DNA from: Gammaproteobacteria bacterium
GTDB lineage: Bacteria > Pseudomonadota > Gammaproteobacteria > Steroidobacterales > Steroidobacteraceae
Direction: 5' to 3'
DNA length: 64,000 nucleotides
Assembly (NCBI GenBank): GCA_028293745.1
Contig: JAQGOF010000151.1
Coordinates: 1 to 64,000 of the forward strand
The position numbers and the translations under genes are program-made. Numbering within the stretch: the stretch's first letter is position 1; every line of letters begins with the position of its first letter. Shown piece after piece: positions 36,277 through 44,977 of the stretch. The notes below the pieces were generated by a model, which saw nothing but the letters and a program-made list of their open reading frames with translations, made no database searches and had not been told where the DNA came from.

Positions 36277-38358
36277 CTAGTTAGTTGATTGCTTGGGGGC
36301 GCAGGTGGTGGCACCCAGCGTCACCTGCTGCAGGGCAGGGAGGTCCGTCGTCGGCAACGGCTGCTGACCCCCGCCCGCAGGCTTTACGCAGTCGTAGCTG
36401 AGCAGGAAGGCTACGACTGAAGCATATTCGTCGGGCTTGAGTGAGCCTGGTGCCGTTAGAGGCATGGATTGCGTCACCACGCTGCGCAGTTGCGACGCGC
36501 TGAGGTGCGAGCGCCCGAAGCTCGGGCCCGTCAGTGCAGGTGCCGACATGCCCTGTAGATTGGCGCCGTGGCAGGCCGCGCATGTCTTGGCATAAATCTG
36601 GCTCCCCGTGGCTACCTGTTGACTGGTGTAAGGTGCTGACCCTGTAGAAGGGGAGAGAGGCTGGTTTGATTCCCCAGCCCCGTTGGAGACGCTGGCTTGT
36701 ACCACTTGGCCCGCCGCATCGTTCACGATTGTGGGGGCGTGTCCCAGGCTGTAGGCAATCACCCGGCTGCCTTGGGATGCCGGCAGGTTGGGCGTCTGTT
36801 GGTTTCCTGCCTCCCCGACCACGACTGCCAGATACTCGCTGCCGTTGAGCCTGTAGGCGGAGAGGGGAGCCACCACGGCCGAGCCGGTGAAATCCTTCCA
36901 GTACTGGTGACCCGATGCGGCGTCGAAAGCGTAGATGTTGCCTGCGACATCGCTGGTGAAGGCAAGGCCGGTCGCCGTGATCAGTACGCCGCCTTCTGCG
37001 GGGTAAGGCAGCGGGTTGCGCCAGCGCACCTGTCCCGTGCTCACATCGATAGATGTCACCACACCCGTCCCGTTCTGCCGCTTCGGCAGCGGGCCGCCCG
37101 TATACGGCTGCCCGGGGATGTACTGGGGATTGTCGCTAGTAATCTTCCACATGGCACATTCCTGGGTGCTCGGAACCAGGAACGAGTTGCTGTTGGGGTC
37201 ATAGGCACCTCCATTCCACTCGATACCGCCGCCATGATTGGGGCACGCCCGAGTGCCATTGCGGCTGGGCAGAGTGCCCAACCCTGCCTGACTACTGAGC
37301 GCCAGGCGATGCACCACCTTTCCGGTTGCGCGATCCAGGAGCAGGAAGTTTCCGGCCTTGTCGCCGATCGCCACGAGTGGGCGTGTCCGCCCGTTCAACT
37401 TCCCGTTGAACAGGACCGGGATCATGGCCGGATCGTCGTCGTGCGTGTCGTTCTGCAGGATCTTGTAGTACCACTTGATCCTGGGTTTCGCGCCCGAGAT
37501 GTCCAGCGCCACCAGCGAGTCCGTATAGAGATTCTCGCCCTTCCTGCCGCGCAGGATCATGTCGGGGCCAGGATTTCCGGGCGCGACGAACAACGTATCC
37601 GTGTCCTGGTCAATCGCAATGCCGCTCCACACAGCGCCGCCGCCGTGTTTCCAGGAATTACCGGGCCAGGTCGCGTGTCCACGCTGCCCCGGGCCGGGTA
37701 TCGTCTGCCAATCCCACAGGCGTTTGCCGTCCTTGATGCTGAAGGCACTGACAAGACCGATCGTGCCGTTGTCGCCGCCACCCGTGCCGAGAAGGATCTG
37801 GTCCTTGTACACGTAGGTGGCCATGGAATAAAAACTGTTGCTGGTATCCCGGCATCCCTGCACGTTCCACAAGCTCTTGCCCGTGGCCGCGTCGAGCGCA
37901 ATCACGCGACAATCCTGCGTCGCAATGAATACTTTGCCATCGGCCAGGCCTACGCCACGATTCACGGCATACAGCAGGACGTATGCCGGCTTGTACGGCG
38001 CTTGCCAGAGCAGCTTGCCGTTGCCTGCGTTCAGCGCGAGAACACCATCGTGCGGAGTTGAAAGGTACATCGTGCCGTTCCAGATGATCGGCGACGCCTC
38101 TTGTTGGCCATCGTCGGCAATGGACGTCTTCCAGGCGATACCCAGTTCATCGACATTGGTTTTGTCGATCTGTGTCAGCGCCGTGTAGCGGTTTCCGGAG
38201 TAGGTCTTGGCGGGCAGGCTCCAGTTGGTTTCATCCTGCGAGGCACCCAGCAACGTTTCGGTGTCGGGCAGGTTCGTCACCGTGCTCGCACCAAACGTAG
38301 TGGCCGTTGCGCACGCGAAGAGGAGCGCCAGGCAGGATGCGGACGTCAATCGCCTCAT
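36277..38358 (-). CDS. PQQ-dependent quinohaemoprotein dehydrogenase
   Basis: 693 residues. A signal peptide (ASCLALLFACATATTFGA) is followed by an eight-bladed propeller with PQQ-dehydrogenase repeats (ALDAATGKSLW, ALDISGAKPRIKWYYK, AFDAASGHQYW) and then a cytochrome c domain with one haem-binding CAACH (residues 593-597). Such enzymes oxidise alcohols or aldehydes in the periplasm and pass electrons to the respiratory chain. An alternative specific substrate cannot be read from sequence. It heads a transcript that continues into the RND pump, and a shared-type palindrome lies 79 bases upstream of its start. Confidence 0.9.
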   Translation of the reverse strand: MRRLTSASCLALLFACATATTFGASTVTNLPDTETLLGASQDETNWSLPAKTYSGNRYTALTQIDKTNVDELGIAWKTSIADDGQQEASPIIWNGTMYLSTPHDGVLALNAGNGKLLWQAPYKPAYVLLYAVNRGVGLADGKVFIATQDCRVIALDAATGKSLWNVQGCRDTSNSFYSMATYVYKDQILLGTGGGDNGTIGLVSAFSIKDGKRLWDWQTIPGPGQRGHATWPGNSWKHGGGAVWSGIAIDQDTDTLFVAPGNPGPDMILRGRKGENLYTDSLVALDISGAKPRIKWYYKILQNDTHDDDPAMIPVLFNGKLNGRTRPLVAIGDKAGNFLLLDRATGKVVHRLALSSQAGLGTLPSRNGTRACPNHGGGIEWNGGAYDPNSNSFLVPSTQECAMWKITSDNPQYIPGQPYTGGPLPKRQNGTGVVTSIDVSTGQVRWRNPLPYPAEGGVLITATGLAFTSDVAGNIYAFDAASGHQYWKDFTGSAVVAPLSAYRLNGSEYLAVVVGEAGNQQTPNLPASQGSRVIAYSLGHAPTIVNDAAGQVVQASVSNGAGESNQPLSPSTGSAPYTSQQVATGSQIYAKTCAACHGANLQGMSAPALTGPSFGRSHLSASQLRSVVTQSMPLTAPGSLKPDEYASVVAFLLSYDCVKPAGGGQQPLPTTDLPALQQVTLGATTCAPKQSTN

Positions 38359-38436
38359 AGCAGGTATCCCTGAAAGTGACAGGGATAAGCCTGGGGAAGG
38401 GAGGTTGCGCCTCGATTTCGCGGCGCCCCAGTGAAT

Positions 38437-38450
38437 GTTTCAGCTGTAGC
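38437..38450. promoter_or_regulatory. RTTnCAnnTGnAAY palindrome, site D (PQQ dehydrogenase)
   Basis: GTTTCAGCTGTAGC matches the shared palindrome at all but one fixed position (G for A near the right end). It is 79 bases upstream of the PQQ dehydrogenase start, in the 118-base gap following the OmpR-type regulator gene. Confidence 0.5.
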
Positions 38451-38476
38451 GCGCGCGACGACGTCGCTGCGGGGGG

Positions 38477-39238
38477 TTAGTAGACGGCTTCGACCGGGGA
38501 CTTGAAGATGTAGCCGACGCCGCGCTCCGTGACGATGAATTGCGGCCGCGATGGATCCGACTCTATTTTCCGCCGCAACCGGAGCACCTGCACGTCGATC
38601 GAGCGGTCATAAACCTCGTTCTCGTGCACCCGGCTCGCATCGAGCAGTTGGTCGCGCGTGAGGATCCGCTCTGGGGCCGCGAGCAAGGCGGCCAGCAGGT
38701 TGAACTCGCCATTCGTCAAGTCGATGTGTTGCCCATCGCGGCGCTTGAAACGCCGCGTGCGCAGGTTGAGCTCGAATTCGGCGAACCGGTAGGCGCGGAT
38801 TTCGCGCCGCTGCGCCTGCGCCAGCGCTGTGCTCCTCGTTCTTCGCAGTACCGTTCGGATCCGCGCAAGCAGCTCACGGGGACTGAAAGGCTTGGTGAGA
38901 TAGTCGTCGGCGCCGAGCTCGAGTCCCATGACGCGGTCGGCTTCATCGCGCACACCTGTGAGCATGACGATCGGGATCGCCGACTGGTCGCGCAGTGTCC
39001 GGGCAATGGTCATGCCGTCTTCGCCCGCAAGGCGCAAATCCAGGATAACCAGATCGATTGCCTCATCTGCGAGAATCTGTGACATTTCCTGGCCGTTCAG
39101 CGCCACGCTGACGCGCAGCGCATTCTCCGCGAGGTACTCCTGCAACAAGTCGCGGATTTGCGGGTCATCGTCGACGACCAGGATGTGCGCCTGCGGTTGG
39201 ATTGTCATGGCCTGCGCCGCCGGAAAGGGAGCTGTCAT
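38477..39238 (-). CDS. OmpR-family response regulator
   Basis: About 253 residues. The receiver has the acidic cluster VVDDD, the phosphoacceptor Asp67 (VILDLRLAGEDG) and the Lys in LTKPFSP. The carboxy-terminal winged helix (LTNGEFNLLAALLAAPERILTRDQLLDASR and RGVGYIF) binds DNA. Two starts are possible, 39238 or 39208 (MTIQPQAHIL); neither has a clear ribosome site. It follows the hybrid kinase gene by 28 bases and is its likely output, though the kinase carries its own receiver and a phosphotransfer step is unclear. Confidence 0.92.
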   Translation of the reverse strand: MTAPFPAAQAMTIQPQAHILVVDDDPQIRDLLQEYLAENALRVSVALNGQEMSQILADEAIDLVILDLRLAGEDGMTIARTLRDQSAIPIVMLTGVRDEADRVMGLELGADDYLTKPFSPRELLARIRTVLRRTRSTALAQAQRREIRAYRFAEFELNLRTRRFKRRDGQHIDLTNGEFNLLAALLAAPERILTRDQLLDASRVHENEVYDRSIDVQVLRLRRKIESDPSRPQFIVTERGVGYIFKSPVEAVY

Positions 39239-39266
39239 GTGTAATCTACCATGGTGGGGCCGGACT

Positions 39267-41798
39267 TCAATGAATGGCTCGGAGCACTCGCGCCAGCGAT
39301 TCGGCCAGCTCGCGGCGCTCGAGCGGTTTGCACAACAATTCGTTGACACCGATCAGGGCCGCAGCTTTCGCAAGCTGCGTACCCCCGTGGCCGCTGACCA
39401 CGATGATCGGAACACCCGGCCGACATTGCCGGAAGTGGCGCGCGAGCTCGGTCCCTATGAGATCCGGCATCGCCTCATCGGTGAGAATGAGATCGTAACG
39501 CTCCGGCGCGGCCCGAAACGCCGCCAAGGCCGCCGCGCTGGAATCGAAACCCACCGGCTCGTACCCCAACTCGGCGAGGATCTCCTCTGTCAACTCCACG
39601 AGCGGCCGCTCGTCATCGACGATCATCACCGTTTCACCGTTGCCGCGCGGCAACTCTCGAACGGCTTCGGCGGCAGGCTGGCCGATTTCGGCTGTGATCG
39701 GCAGCCAGATCTCGAAAGTCGTTCCTTCGCCCGCGCGGGTCTTCACATCGATGGCACCCCCCAGATCAGTCACGATGCCGTGCACGAGCGACAGGCCCAG
39801 CCCTGTACCTTCTCCGACGCCCTTGGTCGTGAAGAATGGATCGAACACTCTCTCGAGTACCGCGGCCGGAATACCAGGACCGGTGTCTGCGACGCTGAGT
39901 CGCACGTAAGCTCCCGGGGCAACGGCACCGCGCGCAAGCGAGAGCTGTTCACTCAAAGTGATGCGCTCGAGAACAACGCGGAGTACGCCGCCATGCTCCA
40001 TTGCTTGTAGCGCATTCGTGAAAAGATTCATGGCCACCTGGTGCAGATGTGTCGCGTCCCCGATCACCGCGACATTGCCAGCCTCGAGCCTGCTCTCGAC
40101 GCGTATTCCGTAGGGCAAGGAAGCCGGAAGCAGCTCGAGCGTTTCCTCGATGACGGACTGGACGTTCACTGGGACGCGCTCACCAAGACCGCTGCGGCTG
40201 AATCCGAGAATGCGATCGACGAGCGCCTTGGCTCGCCCGGTCGCGTGCATGACGTTGTCCAGGTAGCGGCGCATGGGCGTGCCTTCGCCAGAATGCTGGT
40301 GGGCAAGCTCCCCGTAACCCAGGATCGCTCCGAGGATGTTGTTGAAATCGTGTGCGATGCCGCCGGCCAGTGTCCCGATTGCCTCCATCTTCTGTGACTG
40401 CCTCAGTTGCGCTTCCAGGTGTTCTTTGTCCAGTTGCGCCTGTCTTTGCGCGCTGACGTCAATTGCGGAGCCCACGAAACGATACGGCTTGCCTGCCGCA
40501 TCGCGCAGACACCGGCCACGTGCGTGCAGCCAACACCAACGGCCGTCAGGCATACGTACGCGGTATTCGCACTCATAGCGCGGCGTTAGTCCTTCAAAAT
40601 GCTCTCTGAGTGCCGAGTCGCGGCGTTGCAAGTCGTCCGGGTGGACAACGGTTTGTGCCATCCAAGCGCTACGTGTCGTGATTTCATCGTCGGGACTGAG
40701 GCCCGTCAGCATTTTCATCTTTTGCGAGATGAACAGTGTATCGGTCGGCAGGCGCCAGTCCCAATATCCCTCGTTGGCTCCCTCCATGGCCAGGGCGTAA
40801 CGCTCCTCGCTTTCACGCAGAGCGCGCTCGCTGGCCTCTACCCGCCGCAACTGGCGCAACAGAGCGGCAATAGTCAACGCCCCAAGCAATGTCAGGATAA
40901 GCGTTCGTATGCCGACCCGAATCGTTTCGTCGCGCCAAGGTCGCAACGCCACGGCTTCTTCGCGAGTGACTGTCAGGACCAGGTGGCTATCCCGTACCGG
41001 TGCAACGGCGATAAACTCGTGTTTGCCATCGATCGGACTGGTGAGGCGGGTCGCCTGCACAGCCGGAACCGCCGTAAGCACGGGGAAACTCAGTCCGACT
41101 TCAGCCGGCACTGACGGATTGCGCACGAGGAGCGTTCCATCGTCGCGCAGAAGGTGGATTGCGCTGGCCTGGCCCAGGTTGACGGCTCCATAGAATCGCT
41201 TGAGATCCTCCAGGTCGACGATTGCAGTGACGACCCCTGCAAATTTTCCTGCGTTGTCGTCCAGTCGGCGGGAGATTACGACCCCCGCACGGTTTTCCGA
41301 GCGAGTCACGAGTGGCTCGCTCATGAAGAAACCCTTCGCAGTACCATCGCGTTGAGCGATGAAGTATGAGCGGTCAGATACGTCAAGGTTTGGAGGCGAG
41401 GAACCGTGCGACCGGTGACGCTGGATACCCTGCGCGTCGGTGATCGTGATCATGCGGACCTGCGGTATGCCAGCCGTGCGGGTCCCAAGGACTTCGTCGA
41501 GACGCTCCGGTGGGACCTCGCGACTGTCGGTGCCATACCAGCGGGCCGTATCGTCCAGCAGAAGATCGACCGCTTGCCAAGTCCAAGCGGTCTGCTCCGC
41601 CAGCGCGCTGGCCACGTTGCTGATCTCCCGATCGGTCGCTATCACCGCATGGCGATACGAGCGCCATGCGTCGTAGCAGGAAGAGCCGCCGAAGGCGAGC
41701 AAGGCGAGGACACCAAGCGCCACGACGCCGAACCGCAGCCGTCTGAACCGGATTGAGCGGCTGGGCGGGGGTGAAGCGGCGTCGACTGGCGGGGGCAT
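39267..41798 (-). CDS. Hybrid sensor histidine kinase with periplasmic Cache-type sensor
   Basis: 843 residues. The order is: membrane helix (about 30-50), periplasmic sensor domain of Cache type (DREISNVASALAEQTAWTW... SDRSYFIAQRDG), second helix (RTLILTLLGALTIAALL), PAS domain (ANEGYWDWRLPTDTLF, ending DGRWCWLHARGR), HisKA with His483 (GGIAHDFNNILGAILGYGEL), HATPase with GVGEGTGLGLSLVHG, and a receiver with Asp774 (LILTDEAMP). The start ATG 41798 follows the upstream receiver gene by 11 bases; longer frames lie inside that gene. The carboxy-terminal half closely resembles the kinase at 56727-58889. Confidence 0.92.
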   Translation of the reverse strand: MPPPVDAASPPPSRSIRFRRLRFGVVALGVLALLAFGGSSCYDAWRSYRHAVIATDREISNVASALAEQTAWTWQAVDLLLDDTARWYGTDSREVPPERLDEVLGTRTAGIPQVRMITITDAQGIQRHRSHGSSPPNLDVSDRSYFIAQRDGTAKGFFMSEPLVTRSENRAGVVISRRLDDNAGKFAGVVTAIVDLEDLKRFYGAVNLGQASAIHLLRDDGTLLVRNPSVPAEVGLSFPVLTAVPAVQATRLTSPIDGKHEFIAVAPVRDSHLVLTVTREEAVALRPWRDETIRVGIRTLILTLLGALTIAALLRQLRRVEASERALRESEERYALAMEGANEGYWDWRLPTDTLFISQKMKMLTGLSPDDEITTRSAWMAQTVVHPDDLQRRDSALREHFEGLTPRYECEYRVRMPDGRWCWLHARGRCLRDAAGKPYRFVGSAIDVSAQRQAQLDKEHLEAQLRQSQKMEAIGTLAGGIAHDFNNILGAILGYGELAHQHSGEGTPMRRYLDNVMHATGRAKALVDRILGFSRSGLGERVPVNVQSVIEETLELLPASLPYGIRVESRLEAGNVAVIGDATHLHQVAMNLFTNALQAMEHGGVLRVVLERITLSEQLSLARGAVAPGAYVRLSVADTGPGIPAAVLERVFDPFFTTKGVGEGTGLGLSLVHGIVTDLGGAIDVKTRAGEGTTFEIWLPITAEIGQPAAEAVRELPRGNGETVMIVDDERPLVELTEEILAELGYEPVGFDSSAAALAAFRAAPERYDLILTDEAMPDLIGTELARHFRQCRPGVPIIVVSGHGGTQLAKAAALIGVNELLCKPLERRELAESLARVLRAIH

Positions 41799-41809
41799 CG
41801 GTGGGGCGC

Positions 41810-42172
41810 TCAGCTGGGTGCCCCAATGATAGCGCGCACCGCACCCAGCAGATCGATGCGAGCCAGTGGCTTCGCAATGACCTGCTGGACGCCGAGCGTC
41901 TGAGCGATCGGGCCACTGGCCGACAGGCCGGGGAGAAAGTGTCCCGAGATCGCAATCAACGGCGTAGCGGGATGCACTGCCTGTATTTCCCGTATCAGGC
42001 GCGCTGCCGCCTGTTTGGGCGTGTGCACGTTGACGATGACGAGATCTGCCACCTTTGCGCTCTGCTGGCTGTGTGCTGCGGCCGCGCAGACGCGATAACC
42101 CGCTTCGCGCAGCCACTCCTCGAGCAGCGCGCGCATGAGGTCATTCTCTTCATAGATGACAATGCAGGACAT
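41810..42172 (-). CDS. Degenerate single-domain receiver (phosphoacceptor Asp replaced by Asn)
   Basis: 120 residues with the receiver fold: IVIYEENDLMRALLEEWLREAGY, DLVIVNVHTP, PLIAISGHF and VIAKPLARIDLL. The Lys of the active site is kept, but the phosphoacceptor position is Asn48 (VNVH) and the first acidic pair is Glu-Glu. It therefore probably cannot be phosphorylated and may act as a binding or decoy partner of the kinase encoded 11 bases downstream. The start ATG 42172 fits the domain; a longer TTG start at 42196 adds eight residues. Confidence 0.85.
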   Translation of the reverse strand: MSCIVIYEENDLMRALLEEWLREAGYRVCAAAAHSQQSAKVADLVIVNVHTPKQAAARLIREIQAVHPATPLIAISGHFLPGLSASGPIAQTLGVQQVIAKPLARIDLLGAVRAIIGAPS

Positions 42173-42203
42173 TGTGCTTTCACGAGGGCCGGACAACTCC
42201 TCG

Positions 42204-42344
42204 TCACCGGGCCGGCGCGTCGGTGACCACTATCGGTCGATCTGGAAAGACGGAGGAGCTGAGGTTGTCATCAGTGAGGACCGTGGCCACGCCAGCGGTG
42301 ATGCACACCGCTGCAAGTAATGCGATCAATCGATAGGTTTTCAT
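42204..42344 (-). CDS. Small exported or membrane peptide
   Basis: 46 residues, MKTYRLIALLAAVCITAGVATV then a short polar tail rich in Asp, Pro and Val. The ATG has a strong ribosome site (GGAGG, five bases upstream), which is good evidence that it is translated. It is the first gene of the operon encoding a degenerate receiver, a hybrid kinase and an OmpR-type regulator. It could be a signal or accessory peptide for the kinase's periplasmic sensor. No family recognised. Confidence 0.6.
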   Translation of the reverse strand: MKTYRLIALLAAVCITAGVATVLTDDNLSSSVFPDRPIVVTDAPAR

Positions 42345-42465
42345 GTGTACCTCCATAGGGGCTGCGTTGCGGTTATCTCCAGGCCAATTCTGGGCGGGAT
42401 TTGTAGAAAAGCGGTTACGCGGCCCACGACCCACATTTCAAACGTAATCGAGCGTGCCGCGGGCC

Positions 42466-42479
42466 GTTTCACTTGAAGC
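42466..42479. promoter_or_regulatory. RTTnCAnnTGnAAY palindrome, site B (signalling operon / MFS gene)
   Basis: GTTTCACTTGAAGC matches with one mismatch. It is 122 bases upstream of the exported peptide gene and 20-56 bases upstream of the divergent MFS gene, depending on its start. A weaker copy, ATTTCAAACGTAAT at 42435-42448, lies 31 bp away, about three helical turns. Confidence 0.5.
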
Positions 42480-42498
42480 CTGTACCCCGCCGGCGGAA

Positions 42499-43725
42499 AT
42501 GTCGGGGCAATACCTGCCGGGAACACTGCGGCAGATGCGCCCAATCAGCTCCCTGCAAGTTGCAACATTCGCGGCCGCCTGTGGCCTCGCCGTCGCCAGT
42601 ATTTACTATGCGCAGCCGCTCATCGGCGTCATCGCGCCCGACCTGGGGCTGCCTCCGGGATTTGCCGGGCTGATCGTTACCCTGACGCAGCTCGGCTATG
42701 GGGCAGGCCTTTTGTTTCTGGTGCCCCTGAGTGATGTGCTCGAGAACCGCCGTCTCGTCGTCTGGGCCCTTGCTGCCGTGGTGTTCGGCCTGCTCGGGAT
42801 CGCGCTGTCGGATTCCGCTGCGACGTTCCTGGTCGCCACATTTATCGTGGGGGTGTCTTCCGTTGCAGCGCAAATTCTCGTGCCCCTCGCCTCGCACCTC
42901 GCGCCCGAAGCGTCGCGAGGCAAAGTAGTAGGCAGCGTGATGTCGGGCCTATTGGGCGGAATCATGCTTGCGCGGCCGTTTGCGAGCTATGTCGCTGGCA
43001 CGTTTGGCTGGCGCACGGTGTTCTACCTCTCGGCCGGCATGGTGCTGACGCTGTTGGTGCTGATACGGCGAGTGGCACCACAGCGTCAACCCAGCTCCCC
43101 GCTGACTTACCGGCAGATCCTGCGGTCACTTCCTGTCCTGGTTGCGCGAACGCCGCTCCTGCGGCGCCGTGCCTTCTACCAGGGAATGCTGTTCGCGGGC
43201 TTCAATCTCTTCTGGACGGGATCGCCGCTGCTGCTGGCCCACGAATTCGGCTTGGGCCACCGGGGCATAGCGCTGTTTGCGTTGGCGGGTGCAGCCGGGG
43301 CGCTCTCGGCACCGATTGCTGGGCGATTGGCCGACCGTGGTTTGACCGGACCTGCAACAGGATGGGCGTTGGCTGCCGCCGTATTCGCGTTTGCGCTCGC
43401 CGCCGAGGCACGGCTGACGCACTCCTTATCGCTCCTCATTGTTGCCGCGCTGATACTGGATGCGGCCGTTCAAGTATGTCAGGTCCTGAGCCTGCGCAGC
43501 ATCTATATGCTCGCACCGGAACTGCGTGGGCGCCTCAACGGATTGTTCATGGCCTTCGCGTTCTTTTGCGGTGCCGCCGGCTCCGGTTTGGCGGCCGCGC
43601 TGTACACCTTCCGCGGCTGGACTACGCTCGCCGCCGTCGGTGCCCTGTGCGCCGCTGCCGCGCTGGTGCAGTTTGTCAGCGAGGTCCGGCAGGCGAACGC
43701 ACGGTTGCTGTATCGCACGTATTGA
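42499..43725 (+). CDS. MFS transporter, drug-efflux-like
   Basis: About 408 residues and 12 membrane segments. The start of the domain, AACGLAVASIYYAQPLIG, and the loop DVLENRRLVVWAL place it among bacterial MFS permeases of the DHA1/YnfM-like type, often exporters of arabinose or drugs. The start is uncertain; ATG 42499 and ATG 42535 are both possible and neither has a strong ribosome site. It is divergent from the signalling operon. Substrate unassigned. Confidence 0.85.
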   Translation: MSGQYLPGTLRQMRPISSLQVATFAAACGLAVASIYYAQPLIGVIAPDLGLPPGFAGLIVTLTQLGYGAGLLFLVPLSDVLENRRLVVWALAAVVFGLLGIALSDSAATFLVATFIVGVSSVAAQILVPLASHLAPEASRGKVVGSVMSGLLGGIMLARPFASYVAGTFGWRTVFYLSAGMVLTLLVLIRRVAPQRQPSSPLTYRQILRSLPVLVARTPLLRRRAFYQGMLFAGFNLFWTGSPLLLAHEFGLGHRGIALFALAGAAGALSAPIAGRLADRGLTGPATGWALAAAVFAFALAAEARLTHSLSLLIVAALILDAAVQVCQVLSLRSIYMLAPELRGRLNGLFMAFAFFCGAAGSGLAAALYTFRGWTTLAAVGALCAAAALVQFVSEVRQANARLLYRTY

Positions 43726-43735
43726 CTCACTGTGC

Positions 43736-43749
43736 ATTGCAAGTGAAAC
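43736..43749. promoter_or_regulatory. RTTnCAnnTGnAAY palindrome, site C (DUF3300 operon)
   Basis: ATTGCAAGTGAAAC matches the shared palindrome exactly. It begins 10 bases after the MFS stop and is 88 bases before the DUF3300 start at 43838. Confidence 0.6.
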
Positions 43750-43837
43750 GCTGGCGCGGCGATATGAAACCACAGCGGAGTCCTCGAGGGGGAGCATGGC
43801 TCGCATACCGGGAGTTCGCTCCCCAGGAGTTGTTGCC

Positions 43838-44977
43838 ATGGCCATGAAACAGACGGCGCGAGCGTTGCTCGTTGCCTTCAGTTCAATGATGTTGGTATCC
43901 GTAGAGGAAGGCTGTGCCACTGAGACGGCCCAACCCGAAGGATCACCTTATATTCAGGCTGACCCGCAGTCCCCGCCCGACGGAGGAACCGCTTCGGCGC
44001 CGCAGCCGTCAGCAGACTCCGTGGACCAGCTGGTTGCGCCGATCGCGCTCTATCCCGACGAGCTGGTCGCGCAGGTTCTTGCGGCTGCAACCTTTCCCTC
44101 GCAAGTCGTAGAGGCAGACCAGTGGGTGAAACAACATACGGATCTCAAAGGAGACGCGCTTGCGAAAGCGGTTGATCCGCAGTCGTGGGATGCGAGCGTA
44201 AAAGCTCTCGTACAGTTTCCTTCGGTGCTCGAGATGATGGACAAGGACTTGTCCTGGACCTCGTCGCTCGGAGATGCCTACGTGAACCAGCGGCAGAATG
44301 TACTCGATGCAGTTCAGGCACTGCGTCAGCGGGCGCAACAGGCCGGGAACCTGAAGAGCACGCAGCAGGAATCTGTCACATCGGATGGACAGGCGATCGC
44401 GATTGAGCCGACCGATCCGCAAGTCGTCTATGTACCGGAATACGACCCCTGGGTGGTCTACGGAGATCCGCTCCCATACTACCCGGGGTGGGTTGGAGTG
44501 CCCGGCGTCTACATCGATGGGCCGGGAATTGCGTTTGGCCTGGGGATTGGAATCGGCGTCTTCGGCGGCTACGGCTGGGGCTGGCACCATTGGGGAGCCG
44601 ATTGGCACCACCACGACGTGATGCATGACCATGAGAGGTACGTCTCTCACAGTCCGACTTTCGACCATCACCCTGACTTCGGTCACGGCTTTTCCGGCCA
44701 TCCGGGCGGATTTCCTCACGGCGGTTTCCAACATGGCGCCCCGGGCGGATTTTCACATGGCGGCCCGGCGGGATTCCCGCACGGCGGCGGATTTTCTGGC
44801 GGCGCGCCGTCCGGCATCCACTCCAGCGCGTTCAGCGGCTTCAATCATGGAGGCATGACGCATGCATTTTCCGCCCGCGGTCAGGCGAGCTCTGGCGGAG
44901 GCTTCCATGGTGGAGGTGGGGGTGGAGGTTTCCATGGTGGTGGTGGTTCCCATGGTGGTGGAGGAGGTCATCGATGA
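43838..44977 (+). CDS. DUF3300-domain envelope protein
   Basis: About 379 residues. After a hydrophobic leader come a Pro/Gln-rich spacer and the DUF3300 core: LVAPIALYPDELVAQVLAAA, WDASVKALVQFPSVLEMM, and PTDPQVVYVPEYDPWVVYG. The last 120 residues are Gly/His-rich repeats (GGFPHGGFQHG and GGGGFHGGGG patterns), a probable metal-binding or disordered tail. The function of the domain is unknown. ATG 43838 has AGGAG nine bases upstream; ATG 43796 is an alternative with GAGGGGGAG before it. It is coupled to the DUF2950 gene by a four-base overlap, a pairing seen in other genomes. Confidence 0.85.
   Translation: MAMKQTARALLVAFSSMMLVSVEEGCATETAQPEGSPYIQADPQSPPDGGTASAPQPSADSVDQLVAPIALYPDELVAQVLAAATFPSQVVEADQWVKQHTDLKGDALAKAVDPQSWDASVKALVQFPSVLEMMDKDLSWTSSLGDAYVNQRQNVLDAVQALRQRAQQAGNLKSTQQESVTSDGQAIAIEPTDPQVVYVPEYDPWVVYGDPLPYYPGWVGVPGVYIDGPGIAFGLGIGIGVFGGYGWGWHHWGADWHHHDVMHDHERYVSHSPTFDHHPDFGHGFSGHPGGFPHGGFQHGAPGGFSHGGPAGFPHGGGFSGGAPSGIHSSAFSGFNHGGMTHAFSARGQASSGGGFHGGGGGGGFHGGGGSHGGGGGHR

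Noticed and set aside
41799-42116. Long amino-terminal extension of the hybrid kinase
   Set aside because: This stretch overlaps the degenerate receiver gene in another frame and its translation is low-complexity Arg/Gly sequence.
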